DNA from: Chitinophaga pinensis
Lineage (GTDB): Bacteria > Pseudomonadota > Gammaproteobacteria > Burkholderiales > SG8-41
Length of the DNA stretch: 48,855 nt
Direction of reading: 5' to 3'
Assembly: GCA_943329075.2 (NCBI GenBank)
Contig: CALQCM020000033.1
Location: 1-48,855, forward strand
Below, in pieces: positions 38,239-48,855 of this stretch. A program made the translations under genes and the position numbers. How positions within the stretch are numbered: position 1 is the stretch's first letter; each line of letters opens with the position of its first letter. The notes beneath the pieces were generated by a model that had not been told where the DNA came from, made no database searches, and was given only the letters and a program-made list of their open reading frames with translations.

Positions 38239-39621
38239 CTACTCGGCAGCCTTGTCGCCGCCCTTACGGCGGTTACCGCCACCCTTTTGGCGTTCCGGGT
38301 CGCCGCTTTGACGCGCCGGCTCAGCTTCCGCCGGCGACCGCTCAGCCGCGGGCTCGGCGGCTTTTGCGCCATCGGTTTCTCCGCCCTTGCGGCGGTTGCC
38401 ACCGCCTTTTTTGCGCTCGCCATCACCACCTTTGCGCGCGGCGCCTTTTTCCGCGGACGGCAAATCGACCTTGGCGCCTTCGCGCAGGCGGTCCATGCCG
38501 TCGACCACGATCAATTCGCCGGGCTCGACGCCGGATTCGATTACGGTTGCATCGGCTTCGGTCGGTCCCGTTTTAACTTCGCGCAGGGTAACCGTGCGGT
38601 CTTCCTTGACGACATAAACAAACATGCCGCGAGCGCCGCGCTGCAACGCGGCGCTCGGCACCGTGGTGGCATCGCGACGCACGTCGATCAGCATGCGCAC
38701 ATTGACGAACTGGTTGGGAAACAGGCGTCCGTCATCGTTGGGAAACTGCGCCTTCAGGCGCACCGTGCCGGTGGTCGTGTCGATCTGGTTATCAACCGTC
38801 AGCAACACGCCGGCGCCCAATTGGTTTTTCTGGTTCTGGTCGCGATCGAGCGCCTCGACCGGAATGCGCTCACCGGACTGGACGCGCTTCATCACCACCG
38901 GCAGATTGTCCTGCGGCAGTGTAAAGACAACGGTAATCGGTTGCTGCTGGGTAATTACAACGAGGCCCGTGGTATCGCCCGCGCGCACGACATTGCCCTC
39001 GTCGACCTGGCGCAGACCAAGGCGCCCGGGGATGGGCGCGGTGACGCGTGAATACGTCAGTTGCAAACGCGCATTGTCGAGCTGACCCTGATCGATTTTG
39101 ACGGTGCCCTCGTACTGGCGGACCAGTGCCTCCTGGGTATCGAGCTGTTGTTTCGCAATCGAGTCCTGCGCCAGCAGCGTGCGATAGCGTTCTAGATCGA
39201 TGCGTGCATTGGCCAGCAGCGCGTTGTCGCGGGCCATCTGGCCTTCGACCTGGGTGAGTTGCGCCTGAAAAGACCGCGAATCGATTTCCACCAGCACATC
39301 GCCCTGGCGCACCAGCTGGCCTTCGCGAAACAGCACCCGCATGATCTGGCCATCGACCCGACTGCGCACGGTGACGGTGCGCACCGGTGTAACGGTGCCG
39401 AGGCTGGTGAGGTAAACCTTGACGTCGATCTTCTTCGCCGGCTGGGCAACCACCGGCGTAACGCGTCCGCTGCCGTCGCCCTTCTTGCCAAAACCGCGGC
39501 CAGCGCCCTCTGCCGGCCGCGCGACATCACCTGTCGCGGCTGCGTTGTAGTAGTAATAGACGGCACCGCCGCCGATCAGACCGGTCAGAACCGCCAGCAC
39601 CCAGACTAGGCGGCGCTTCAC
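38239..39621 (-). CDS. mdtA: RND efflux periplasmic adaptor (MdtA/MuxA-type) with repeated basic tail
   Basis: This 460-residue adaptor joins the pumps to the outer-membrane channel. An N-terminal signal/anchor (LVWVLAVLTGLIGGGAVYYYY) is followed by lipoyl halves (TVRSRVDGQIMRVLFREGQ and the later SRVTAPIPGRLGLRQVDEG), an alpha-hairpin and beta-barrel domains. No lipobox is seen. After about residue 395 comes an unusual tail of some 60 residues rich in Gly, Lys, Arg, Glu and Ala, holding a duplicated 14-residue unit (encoded at 38377-38418 and 38254-38295) with the shared core KGGGNRRKGG. Such a tail is not part of the adaptor fold. It lies 43 bp after gyrB and leads the efflux operon. Confidence 0.92.
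   Translation of the reverse strand: MKRRLVWVLAVLTGLIGGGAVYYYYNAAATGDVARPAEGAGRGFGKKGDGSGRVTPVVAQPAKKIDVKVYLTSLGTVTPVRTVTVRSRVDGQIMRVLFREGQLVRQGDVLVEIDSRSFQAQLTQVEGQMARDNALLANARIDLERYRTLLAQDSIAKQQLDTQEALVRQYEGTVKIDQGQLDNARLQLTYSRVTAPIPGRLGLRQVDEGNVVRAGDTTGLVVITQQQPITVVFTLPQDNLPVVMKRVQSGERIPVEALDRDQNQKNQLGAGVLLTVDNQIDTTTGTVRLKAQFPNDDGRLFPNQFVNVRMLIDVRRDATTVPSAALQRGARGMFVYVVKEDRTVTLREVKTGPTEADATVIESGVEPGELIVVDGMDRLREGAKVDLPSAEKGAARKGGDGERKKGGGNRRKGGETDGAKAAEPAAERSPAEAEPARQSGDPERQKGGGNRRKGGDKAAE
38254..38418 (-). repeat. Duplicated 42-bp coding unit in the adaptor tail
   Basis: Two 14-codon units at 38377-38418 and 38254-38295 encode ER.KGGGNRRKGG followed by an acidic residue, separated by 27 codons of Ala/Glu/Pro-rich sequence. 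The DNA differs at several synonymous positions, so the copies are not recent or are under protein-level selection. Confidence 0.8.
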
Positions 39622-39664
39622 GCGTTCTGCCGCCGATAATTAATCGAAGCGCCCACGGCCCCGG

Positions 39665-43226
<3,562 letters not shown>

Positions 43227-43412
43227 ACTTTAAATTCCTAGTAGTAATAATAACTGTCACGGTTTTTGTGGATATCGCGGTAAGCCCCTCACCATGCAAG
43301 CTTTAATCTCATTTTTATTGCAAATAAAAACTTAAAACGCCTGTGGATCATTTGTGCATTGAATTTTGGAAAACACTTTTTTTACTCATACACACAAGTT
43401 ATCCACGGACTG
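43227..43412. other. dnaA-dnaN intergenic origin region (oriC part): DnaA boxes and AT-rich DNA
   Basis: Four sites match TTATNCACA with one mismatch: 43267-43275 (minus), 43342-43350 (minus), 43386-43394 (plus) and 43399-43407 (plus). A weaker one (two mismatches) is at 43353-43361. An AT-rich stretch at 43301-43338 is a candidate unwinding element, and a triplet run lies at 43239-43253. With the perfect box upstream of dnaA this looks like a two-part origin flanking dnaA, as in Bacillus. Divergent gene orientation around dnaA/rpmH supports the origin being here. Confidence 0.7.
43239..43253 (+). promoter_or_regulatory. DnaA-trio-like triplet run
   Basis: TAGTAGTAATAATAA is five consecutive 5'-TA(G/A) triplets, the pattern of the DnaA-trio (3'-(G/A)AT repeats) on which DnaA assembles on single strands. 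The 3' side faces a near-consensus DnaA box (43267-43275) across 13 bases, the expected polarity. Confidence 0.55.
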
Positions 43413-44738
43413 TTAACTTCTAAGAACTTTCATCAAAGAATCAAAATCGCGGGTGATACCGTGGTCGGTAGACTTGAGTGCCGCGATTTTTCTACAGGCA
43501 TGCAAGACCGTCGTATGGTCTCGGCCGCCAAAAGCTTCGCCAATGTCGGGCAGACTCAAATGCGTTAGTTCCTTGGCGAGCGCCATCGCAATCTGCCGGG
43601 GACGCGCGACATTGCGGGTGCGCTTCTTTGAATACATTTCCGAAACCTTGATCTTGTAATAGTCGGCGACGGTTTTCTGGATGTTATCGATGGAGACCTG
43701 ACGGCTTTGCAGCGCGAGCAGGTCTTTGAGAGCCTCCCGACAGACCTCGATCGTGATGGGTTGGCCGGAGAAGCGGGAATAGGCGAGGATTCTTTTCAGG
43801 GCGCCTTCGAGTTCGCGCACATTGGTTTGACTGTGGCTGGCGATAAAAAACGCAACCGCTTCGTCGAGGTGTACATTTTCAGCCTCTGCCTTGCGTAGCA
43901 GAATGGCGACGCGCATTTCGAGTTCCGGGGGCTCGACCGCAACCGTCAGACCCCAGCCGAAACGGGAGATCAGGCGGTTTTCCATGCCGGCAATTTCGCG
44001 CGGATAGGTGTCACAGGTAATGACAACCTGCTTGCGCGACTCGAGGAGCGCATTGAAGGCGTAAAAAAACTCCTCCTGCGTGCGGTTCTTGCCGCTGAAA
44101 AACTGGATATCGTCGATCAACAGCAGATCAAGCGAATGGTAATAACGCTTGAAATCGTCAAAGGCTTTGTGCTGGTAGGCGCGCACCACATCGGAAACGT
44201 ATTGTTCGGCGTGGATGTAGCGGATGCGGCTTTGTGGATTGCGTTCTTGCAACAGGTTGCCGATGGCGTGAATCAGGTGGGTCTTGCCCAGCCCGACCCC
44301 GCCGTAGACGAACAACGGGTTATAGGCCTCGCCCGAGCGTTCGGCCACCTGCATGGCGGCCGCGCGGGCAAGTTCATTTGCTTTGCCGGTAACGAAGGTC
44401 TTGAACGTAAACTCGGGGTTCAGCCGCGAGATTTCGCGTGTGCTGGGTTTGTTGCCGGTATTTTCGGCGACGATCGGATGTGCCGGTGCGGCGGCCACCG
44501 CTTTCTCCACCAGCGCCAGCGTCACCGTCACTTCGGCGCCAAGACTTTCGGCAGCCAGGCGCTGAATTTCTCCAAGGAAACGATCGCGGATCCATTGCAA
44601 AACAAAGCGATTGGGTGCAGTCAACGTAAGCGCGTGATCTATCGCTTGAAATTTAAGCGGTTTGATCCACGTTTTGAATTGCTGGGGCGGCAATTGCTTT
44701 TCAAAGTGATCGAGGCAAGAGCGCCAGAAACTGTTCAT
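43413..44738 (-). CDS. dnaA: Chromosomal replication initiator protein DnaA
   Basis: This 441-residue AAA+ initiator has domain I ([25 protein letters not shown]), a linker, the ATPase domain with Walker [17 protein letters not shown] and Walker [11 protein letters not shown], and domain IV ending in the box-binding motif [14 protein letters not shown]. The start at 44738 matches the family; an in-frame upstream extension of 47 codons reads through the DnaA box and is rejected. A perfect DnaA box about 80 bp upstream suggests autoregulation. Leftward, upstream of dnaN and gyrB. Confidence 0.98.
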   Translation of the reverse strand: MNSFWRSCLDHFEKQLPPQQFKTWIKPLKFQAIDHALTLTAPNRFVLQWIRDRFLGEIQRLAAESLGAEVTVTLALVEKAVAAAPAHPIVAENTGNKPSTREISRLNPEFTFKTFVTGKANELARAAAMQVAERSGEAYNPLFVYGGVGLGKTHLIHAIGNLLQERNPQSRIRYIHAEQYVSDVVRAYQHKAFDDFKRYYHSLDLLLIDDIQFFSGKNRTQEEFFYAFNALLESRKQVVITCDTYPREIAGMENRLISRFGWGLTVAVEPPELEMRVAILLRKAEAENVHLDEAVAFFIASHSQTNVRELEGALKRILAYSRFSGQPITIEVCREALKDLLALQSRQVSIDNIQKTVADYYKIKVSEMYSKKRTRNVARPRQIAMALAKELTHLSLPDIGEAFGGRDHTTVLHACRKIAALKSTDHGITRDFDSLMKVLRS

Positions 44739-44818
44739 CGCAGGGCCGGAAAATTGGTTTTTTTGGGGGCGGATGAGCCGACCGTGGGGATGGCGAAGTT
44801 TAGCGGTTTTGGGAAGAG

Positions 44819-44827
44819 TTATCCACA
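44819..44827 (+). promoter_or_regulatory. Perfect DnaA box upstream of dnaA
   Basis: TTATCCACA, the exact consensus, lies 81 bp upstream of the dnaA ATG and about 110 bp upstream of rpmH. It can serve origin function and DnaA autoregulation. No second strong box was seen in this spacer. Confidence 0.85.
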
Positions 44828-44872
44828 AGCGTTCGTGGTGTTTGGGCGCCTGATTGCCGATTACGGTATACA

Positions 44873-44902
44873 TTGACAAAAATGGGTGTTAGCGGTTGTA
44901 AT
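44873..44902 (+). promoter_or_regulatory. Strong sigma70 promoter for rpmH
   Basis: A perfect -35 TTGACA (44873-44878) is followed after 18 bp by TGTAAT (44897-44902), five of six matches to the -10 consensus. It points to rpmH, whose ATG lies 32 bp further. Confidence 0.8.
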
Positions 44903-44934
44903 AGCGGGCTTTTTACATTCACAGGACGGACATC

Positions 44935-45069
44935 ATGAAACGGACTTACCAGCCGTCGACCACGCGGCGCAAACGTACTCACGGTTTCAGAGTGCGTATG
45001 AGGACTCGTGCGGGTCGTGCAGTAATACGCGCCCGGCGCGCCAAAGGCCGCGCCCGCCTGGCCGTCTAA
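44935..45069 (+). CDS. rpmH: 50S ribosomal protein L34
   Basis: This 44-residue basic ribosomal protein reads [20 protein letters not shown] and continues with [18 protein letters not shown] to the usual end. AGGA lies eight bases before the ATG. It is the first gene of the rightward rpmH-rnpA-yidC-mnmE series, opposite dnaA. Confidence 0.98.
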   Translation: MKRTYQPSTTRRKRTHGFRVRMRTRAGRAVIRARRAKGRARLAV

Positions 45070-45072
45070 GAT

Positions 45073-45462
45073 TTGAGCGACAGCGGGAATTTTTCTTTTT
45101 CTCGCGCGCGGCGCCTCGAGGGGCCGCATGCTTATGCTGCGGTTTTCGCCTATAAGTGCCGGGTGAGCGGGCGGTGGTTTCAGGTGTATGTGCGCCCGAG
45201 TGGCGGCGTAAAAGCCCGCCTGGGTGTGGTCGTGAGCAAACGCATCATGAAGAGGGCTGTCGCGCGTAATTCTTTCAAACGCCTGGCGCGCGATGTGTTC
45301 CGCCATGCTTGCGCGACCGTTGGCGGCGTTGATTTTGTCGTGCGCCCGTGTGCGGCGATCGAATCGACAGAAGCCGTGGCGGCGCGGACAGAGCTGAAAG
45401 AGCTGTTGCGGAAATCCATTGGTCAATGCCGTGGTCGCGTGTCTGCGACGGCGAATCTATAG
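45073..45462 (+). CDS. rnpA: Ribonuclease P protein component
   Basis: This 129-residue basic protein assists the RNase P RNA in tRNA 5' maturation. FSRARRLEGPHAYAAVF and RLGVVVSKRIMKRAVARNSFKRLARDVFR (the RNR-type motif, here RNS) define it. The start codon is TTG (45073-45075), three bases after the rpmH stop with no clear ribosome site, so its translation probably depends on rpmH. An ATG alternative with a complete domain does not exist. The usual neighbour yidD is missing downstream. Confidence 0.93.
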   Translation: MSDSGNFSFSRARRLEGPHAYAAVFAYKCRVSGRWFQVYVRPSGGVKARLGVVVSKRIMKRAVARNSFKRLARDVFRHACATVGGVDFVVRPCAAIESTEAVAARTELKELLRKSIGQCRGRVSATANL

Positions 45463-45474
45463 TGTTCGGGCCTT

Positions 45475-45504
45475 CGCGGAAAACCCGCGTGGGCGCGTTT
45501 TTTT
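45475..45504 (+). terminator. Weak intrinsic terminator-like structure after rnpA
   Basis: CGCGG (45475-45479) pairs with CCGCG (45485-45489), and CGCG repeats again just before seven T residues (45498-45504). The stem is short, so at best it attenuates transcription between rnpA and yidC. Confidence 0.35.
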
Positions 45505-45585
45505 CTAAAGTGCGGCCGGATCTTGTTTTCGACCCGGCCCCGGGTAAACAGCACCGCGATCTCCGCGGGAAATGATGGTCTGACG

Positions 45586-47274
45586 ATGGAAAACCAACGA
45601 CTGGTCCTTTTTATAGTTTTCACGTTCTCGGTGTTCATGTTGTTCGAGGCGTGGCAAAAGGATGGCCGCCCTCCTGTGCCGACGGCGCAGTCGGTGGGAG
45701 CGCCCGCCGGGCCGGCGCAAACTGCTGTGCCGACACCGACCCAGTCGTTGGCTGCCGCGCCCGCGTCTGCCCCTGCAACCACCGCACAACCAGCGCCAAC
45801 GGGAGCCTTGCAGCGTGGCGAAACCGTGCGCGTTGAAACCGATTTGTATGTGGCCGACATCAATACCGCCGGCGGCGATTTGCGCCGCCTTGAATTGCTG
45901 GCGCACCGCGATACCGTCGATCATAAGAAGAACTTTTTGTTGTTGCAGGAGGTCGAGCACACCTATATTGCGCAGGCGGGGCTGATCGGCAACGGTCTGC
46001 CGAATCACCGCACGAAATTCACGGCGAGCGCGGGTGCGGTCAAACTGGCTGACGGTGAAAAGTCCGTGTCGGTTCGATTAACTGCACCGGAGGTGGCCGG
46101 CCTCAAGATCACGAAGATCTATACTTTTCATCGCGGCCGCTACGAGATTGACGTCGGCTTTGAGGTGGAAAATAAAAATTCAACCGCGGTTACCCCGGAC
46201 GCGTATTTCCAACTCGTCAGGGATGGTAAAGCGCCTGAGGGAGATTCGGCGATGTTGCCGACCTATACCGGCGTTGCGGCTTATACGGATCACGAGAAAT
46301 TCGTCAAAGTTCCCTTTACCGATCTCGACAAGGGCAAGGGCGACTATCCGAAAAAAGCCAATGACGGCTGGATCGCGATATTGCAGCATTATTTTTTGAG
46401 CGCCTGGCTGCCGAAGGCCGACGCACCGCGTGAATACTATGCCCAGCGCGGCGACAGCGGTCTGTATTCCGCCGGGGTCATTCTGTCTGTTGGCGCGATT
46501 GAGCCGGGGGCCACGGCCACGCTGGTTGTGCCGCTGTATGCAGGTCCGCAGGAGCAGGACAATCTCGCCAAGCTCGCGCCAGGGCTGGACCGCACCATCG
46601 ACTACGGGCGGCTCTCATTTATCGCTGAACCTTTATTCTGGTTCCTGCAGTGGCTGTATCACTGGCTGGGTAACTGGGGCGTTGCGATCATTTTGCTGAC
46701 GGTTTCGATCAAGGCTGTGTTTTATCCGCTTTCTGCGGCGAGCTATCGTTCTATGGCCCGTATGCGTGTGGTGGCGCCGAAAATGCAGCGGCTTAAGGAG
46801 CAATTCGGCGAAGATCGTCAACGCATGAGCCAGGCGATGATGGAACTCTACAAAACGGAAAAAATCAATCCGCTCGGCGGTTGCTTACCGGTTGTTGTGC
46901 AAATACCTGTTTTTATTGCACTTTATTGGGTGTTGTTGGCTAGCGTCGAGTTGCGCCATGCCCCGTTCATGTTGTGGATAGATGATTTGTCTCGGCCAGA
47001 TACTCTTTTTGGCGTGTGGTTTGGAATGCCAATTGGCCTTCTTCCTATCCTGATGGGTGCGACAATGATTTTTCAGACCTACCTGAATCCGGAACCGCCG
47101 GATCCGGTCCAGGCCAAGATCATGAAGATCATGCCGATTGCCTTCAGCGTCATGTTCTTCTTTTTCCCGGCGGGTCTGGTGCTGTATTGGTTGGTGAACA
47201 ATGTTCTGTCGATCGCCCAGCAATGGCAAATCACCCGCGCGGTGGAAGCCGCTAAACCGGCGCATGGCAAATGA
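45586..47274 (+). CDS. yidC: Membrane protein insertase YidC
   Basis: This 562-residue inner-membrane insertase helps proteins enter the membrane alone or with SecYEG. The first helix (RLVLFIVFTFSVFMLFEAW) is followed by a Pro/Ala-rich linker, the large periplasmic beta domain, and the conserved C-terminal membrane region (PLFWFLQWLYHWLGNWGVAI, MNPLGGC-like INPLGGCLPVVVQIPVFIAL and FPAGLVLYWLVNN). The start at 45586 (MENQRLVLF) is chosen over an earlier TTG because it places the first helix normally. Its stop lies inside the next gene: mnmE begins 11 bp before the yidC end. Confidence 0.97.
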   Translation: MENQRLVLFIVFTFSVFMLFEAWQKDGRPPVPTAQSVGAPAGPAQTAVPTPTQSLAAAPASAPATTAQPAPTGALQRGETVRVETDLYVADINTAGGDLRRLELLAHRDTVDHKKNFLLLQEVEHTYIAQAGLIGNGLPNHRTKFTASAGAVKLADGEKSVSVRLTAPEVAGLKITKIYTFHRGRYEIDVGFEVENKNSTAVTPDAYFQLVRDGKAPEGDSAMLPTYTGVAAYTDHEKFVKVPFTDLDKGKGDYPKKANDGWIAILQHYFLSAWLPKADAPREYYAQRGDSGLYSAGVILSVGAIEPGATATLVVPLYAGPQEQDNLAKLAPGLDRTIDYGRLSFIAEPLFWFLQWLYHWLGNWGVAIILLTVSIKAVFYPLSAASYRSMARMRVVAPKMQRLKEQFGEDRQRMSQAMMELYKTEKINPLGGCLPVVVQIPVFIALYWVLLASVELRHAPFMLWIDDLSRPDTLFGVWFGMPIGLLPILMGATMIFQTYLNPEPPDPVQAKIMKIMPIAFSVMFFFFPAGLVLYWLVNNVLSIAQQWQITRAVEAAKPAHGK

Positions 47275-48601
47275 CGTTATAGCGGCCGTCGCTACACCGG
47301 TCGGTCGCGGCGGCGTCGCGGTAATTCGCGTATCGGGGCCGGATCTGCATTTCCTGCTGGACGGGTTAACTAATTCCAACGTGCCGCCACGGCGGGCGAC
47401 CCTGGCGAAGTTTCGCGACGCAGTCGGGACTACGATAGACCATGGCATCGCGTTGTTTTTCCCGAAGCCGCAGTCATATACCGGTGAAGATGTGGTCGAG
47501 CTTCAGGCGCATGGCGGGCCGGTGGTCGTGCAGATGCTTTTGGCGCGCTGCCTCGAACTGGGTGCCCGCATTGCCGAGCCTGGCGAGTTTACGAAACGCG
47601 CATTCCTCAATGATAAGCTTGATCTGGCGCAGGCCGAGGGCGTTGCTGATCTGATCAGCGCGACGACGGAGGAAGCCGCCAAATGCGCGGTTCGTTCGCT
47701 TGACGGTGAATTCTCTGAACGCATCAATGGGTTGGTGCTGACGCTGACCAATTTGCGGGTTTTGGTTGAGGCCACCCTGGATTTTCCGGAAGAGGAAATC
47801 GACCTCATCGAGAAATCGGGCTTGCGGCAACGGCTTGCCGATGTGCGTTCTGCCATCACGCACGTGATTGAGGCGTCGCGCCAGGGCAGCCTGTTACGCG
47901 ACGGCATACACGTCGTCCTGGCTGGGCAGCCCAACGTTGGCAAGTCGAGCCTGCTAAACCGTCTGGCGGGTGCTGAGCGTGCCATTGTGACGGATATTCC
48001 AGGAACGACCCGTGACGCGATTCGCGAGACCATCAGCATTCGGGGGGTGCCGCTGCATATCATTGACACCGCTGGCTTGCGGGAGGCGCAGGACCCGGTC
48101 GAAGAAATCGGCATCGCGCGTAGTCATGATGCCATCGCCAAAGCAGACATCGTGGTCTGGATTGCCGATGCGACTCGACCGGACACGCGGGTGATCAACG
48201 GCGCTTTGATTGAGCGCCTTACTGCTGGGACACCCGGCATCCTGGTACATAACAAGATTGATCTGGCCACACCTGACCGTGGGGTTCCGCTCCCGCAGGG
48301 GATGGCGGCGGTCGACGTGTCAGCTAAATCCGGCATTGGTTTAGACGCGCTGTGCACGGCAATTCTGGGTGCTGCCGGCTGGGGTGATGGCGAGGGTCTG
48401 TTTCTGGCGCGCGCCCGGCATCTTGAGGCGCTGAATTTTTGCACCGGGCATTTGGATGCGGCGATCGCGCTGATGGCCCAACTGGAGTTGTGCGCCGAAG
48501 AACTTCGTTTGGCGCAACAGGCCCTTGCTTCGATTACCGGCAAAGTGTCTGCGGATGATTTGCTCGGAAAAATATTCAGCCAATTTTGTATTGGGAAATA
48601 G
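47264..48601 (+). CDS. mnmE: tRNA modification GTPase MnmE
   Basis: This 445-residue GTPase makes the 5-carboxymethylaminomethyl/aminomethyl uridine at tRNA wobble positions with MnmG. The N-terminal folate-binding domain starts DVIAAVATPVGRGGVAVIRVSG; the G domain has GQPNVGKSSLLN, DIPGTTRD, DTAGLRE and NKID; the C-terminal CIGK motif is intact. The ATG at 47264 overlaps yidC by 11 bp, indicating coupling. A longer in-frame start inside yidC is rejected. mnmG is not in the window. Confidence 0.97.
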   Translation: MANDVIAAVATPVGRGGVAVIRVSGPDLHFLLDGLTNSNVPPRRATLAKFRDAVGTTIDHGIALFFPKPQSYTGEDVVELQAHGGPVVVQMLLARCLELGARIAEPGEFTKRAFLNDKLDLAQAEGVADLISATTEEAAKCAVRSLDGEFSERINGLVLTLTNLRVLVEATLDFPEEEIDLIEKSGLRQRLADVRSAITHVIEASRQGSLLRDGIHVVLAGQPNVGKSSLLNRLAGAERAIVTDIPGTTRDAIRETISIRGVPLHIIDTAGLREAQDPVEEIGIARSHDAIAKADIVVWIADATRPDTRVINGALIERLTAGTPGILVHNKIDLATPDRGVPLPQGMAAVDVSAKSGIGLDALCTAILGAAGWGDGEGLFLARARHLEALNFCTGHLDAAIALMAQLELCAEELRLAQQALASITGKVSADDLLGKIFSQFCIGK

Positions 48602-48617
48602 CGCCGCCCGATCCGCG

Positions 48618-48647
48618 GGCGGAATGTTTCACGTGAAACATTCCGCC
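48618..48647. other. parS chromosome-partition site inside a 30-bp palindrome
   Basis: TGTTTCACGTGAAACA (48625-48640) equals the universal ParB-binding parS sequence. It is extended by seven perfectly paired bases on each side, giving a 30-bp perfect palindrome. It lies 16 bp after mnmE and about 4-5 kb from the inferred origin, where parS sites cluster. The palindrome may also fold in mnmE RNA, but no T-run follows. Confidence 0.93.
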
Positions 48648-48760
48648 TCATTGCCCTAGGCCAGCAGCGTTTTTTGTGCGGCTGCACGCGCTGCGGTTAG
48701 TGCAAACCCAGTACATTCCAATCGAGGTATGAGTCTGAACAAAGCGGTATTTGAATTTGC

Positions 48761-48855
48761 TCAGGCAGCTGCTTTCGATCGGTTAAAAATGGTTTTAAAC
48801 AGAATAGCGCGAGCATTATTCATGCGCCCGGCGGCCTCATTATCGGTTATTTCAT
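48761..48855 (-). CDS. Possible C-terminal end of an unrecognised leftward gene
   Basis: On the minus strand a reading frame enters from the right edge and gives 30 residues (EITDNEAAGRMNNARAIL, then about 12 more ending KAAA) before TGA. It reads like a protein C-terminus but is too short to identify. The remaining spacer from 48648 to 48760 shows nothing further. Confidence 0.25.
   Translation of the reverse strand, partial: EITDNEAAGRMNNARAILFKTIFNRSKAAA

Noticed and set aside
44739..44879. 47-codon upstream extension of dnaA
   Set aside because: It reads through the perfect DnaA box and has no DnaA domain I character. MNSFWRSCL is the normal start.
48729..48855. Plus-strand open frame from an ATG to the right edge
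   Set aside because: The only ribosome-site-like GAGG is one base from the ATG, and the frame overlaps a similarly plausible minus-strand C-terminus. It is too short to judge.

Overview
This 48.9 kb window is an origin-proximal stretch of a high-GC betaproteobacterial chromosome. The assignment rests on gene order and protein families: rpmH-rnpA-yidC-mnmE diverging from dnaA-dnaN-gyrB; the block rsmB - DUF4390 gene - ntrY - ntrX; the block tkt-gap-pgk-pyk-fba; and a tripartite tricarboxylate (Bug/Tct) transporter. All are characteristic of Betaproteobacteria (Burkholderiales and relatives). The exact genus cannot be read from the sequence.

Right arm (about 43.2-48.9 kb). The replication origin is inferred here. 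A perfect DnaA box lies upstream of dnaA, and the dnaA-dnaN spacer holds several near-consensus DnaA boxes, an AT-rich stretch and a run of TAG/TAA triplets that resembles the DnaA-trio. rpmH, rnpA, yidC and mnmE run rightward; dnaA, dnaN and gyrB run leftward. A perfect parS site follows mnmE. yidD is missing from its usual place between rnpA and yidC.

Middle (about 18.6-42 kb, leftward unless noted). gyrB is followed by a four-gene MdtABC/MuxABC-type RND efflux operon: adaptor, two RND pumps and an outer-membrane lipoprotein, with 4-bp stop/start overlaps. Three rightward genes follow: DNA topoisomerase III, DprA and a LysM protein. Then come def, fmt, rsmB, a DUF4390 gene and the NtrY/NtrX two-component pair. 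This NtrX has an intact receiver and an HTH, but its AAA+ domain has lost the Walker A lysine, the Walker B aspartate, the GAFTGA loop and the sensor-II arginine.

Left arm (1-18.5 kb). A glycolysis/pentose-phosphate operon (tkt, gap, pgk, pyk and a eukaryote-like class I aldolase) is followed by a TctB-TctA-TctC uptake system. Next is an acyl-CoA carboxylation locus with three carboxyltransferase genes, a 73-residue biotin carrier protein, a biotin carboxylase cut by the window edge, a crotonase-fold enzyme and a divergent FCD-type GntR regulator. A symmetric operator overlaps the promoters between the regulator and the carboxylase operon. A reasonable reading is an organic-acid uptake and acyl-CoA carboxylation module under GntR control, with unknown substrate. 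A REPIN-like inverted repeat sits inside the carboxylase operon.

No tRNA, rRNA, CRISPR array, insertion sequence or prophage was found. No gene-free stretch exceeds 300 bases; the longest is the 254 bases at the right edge.
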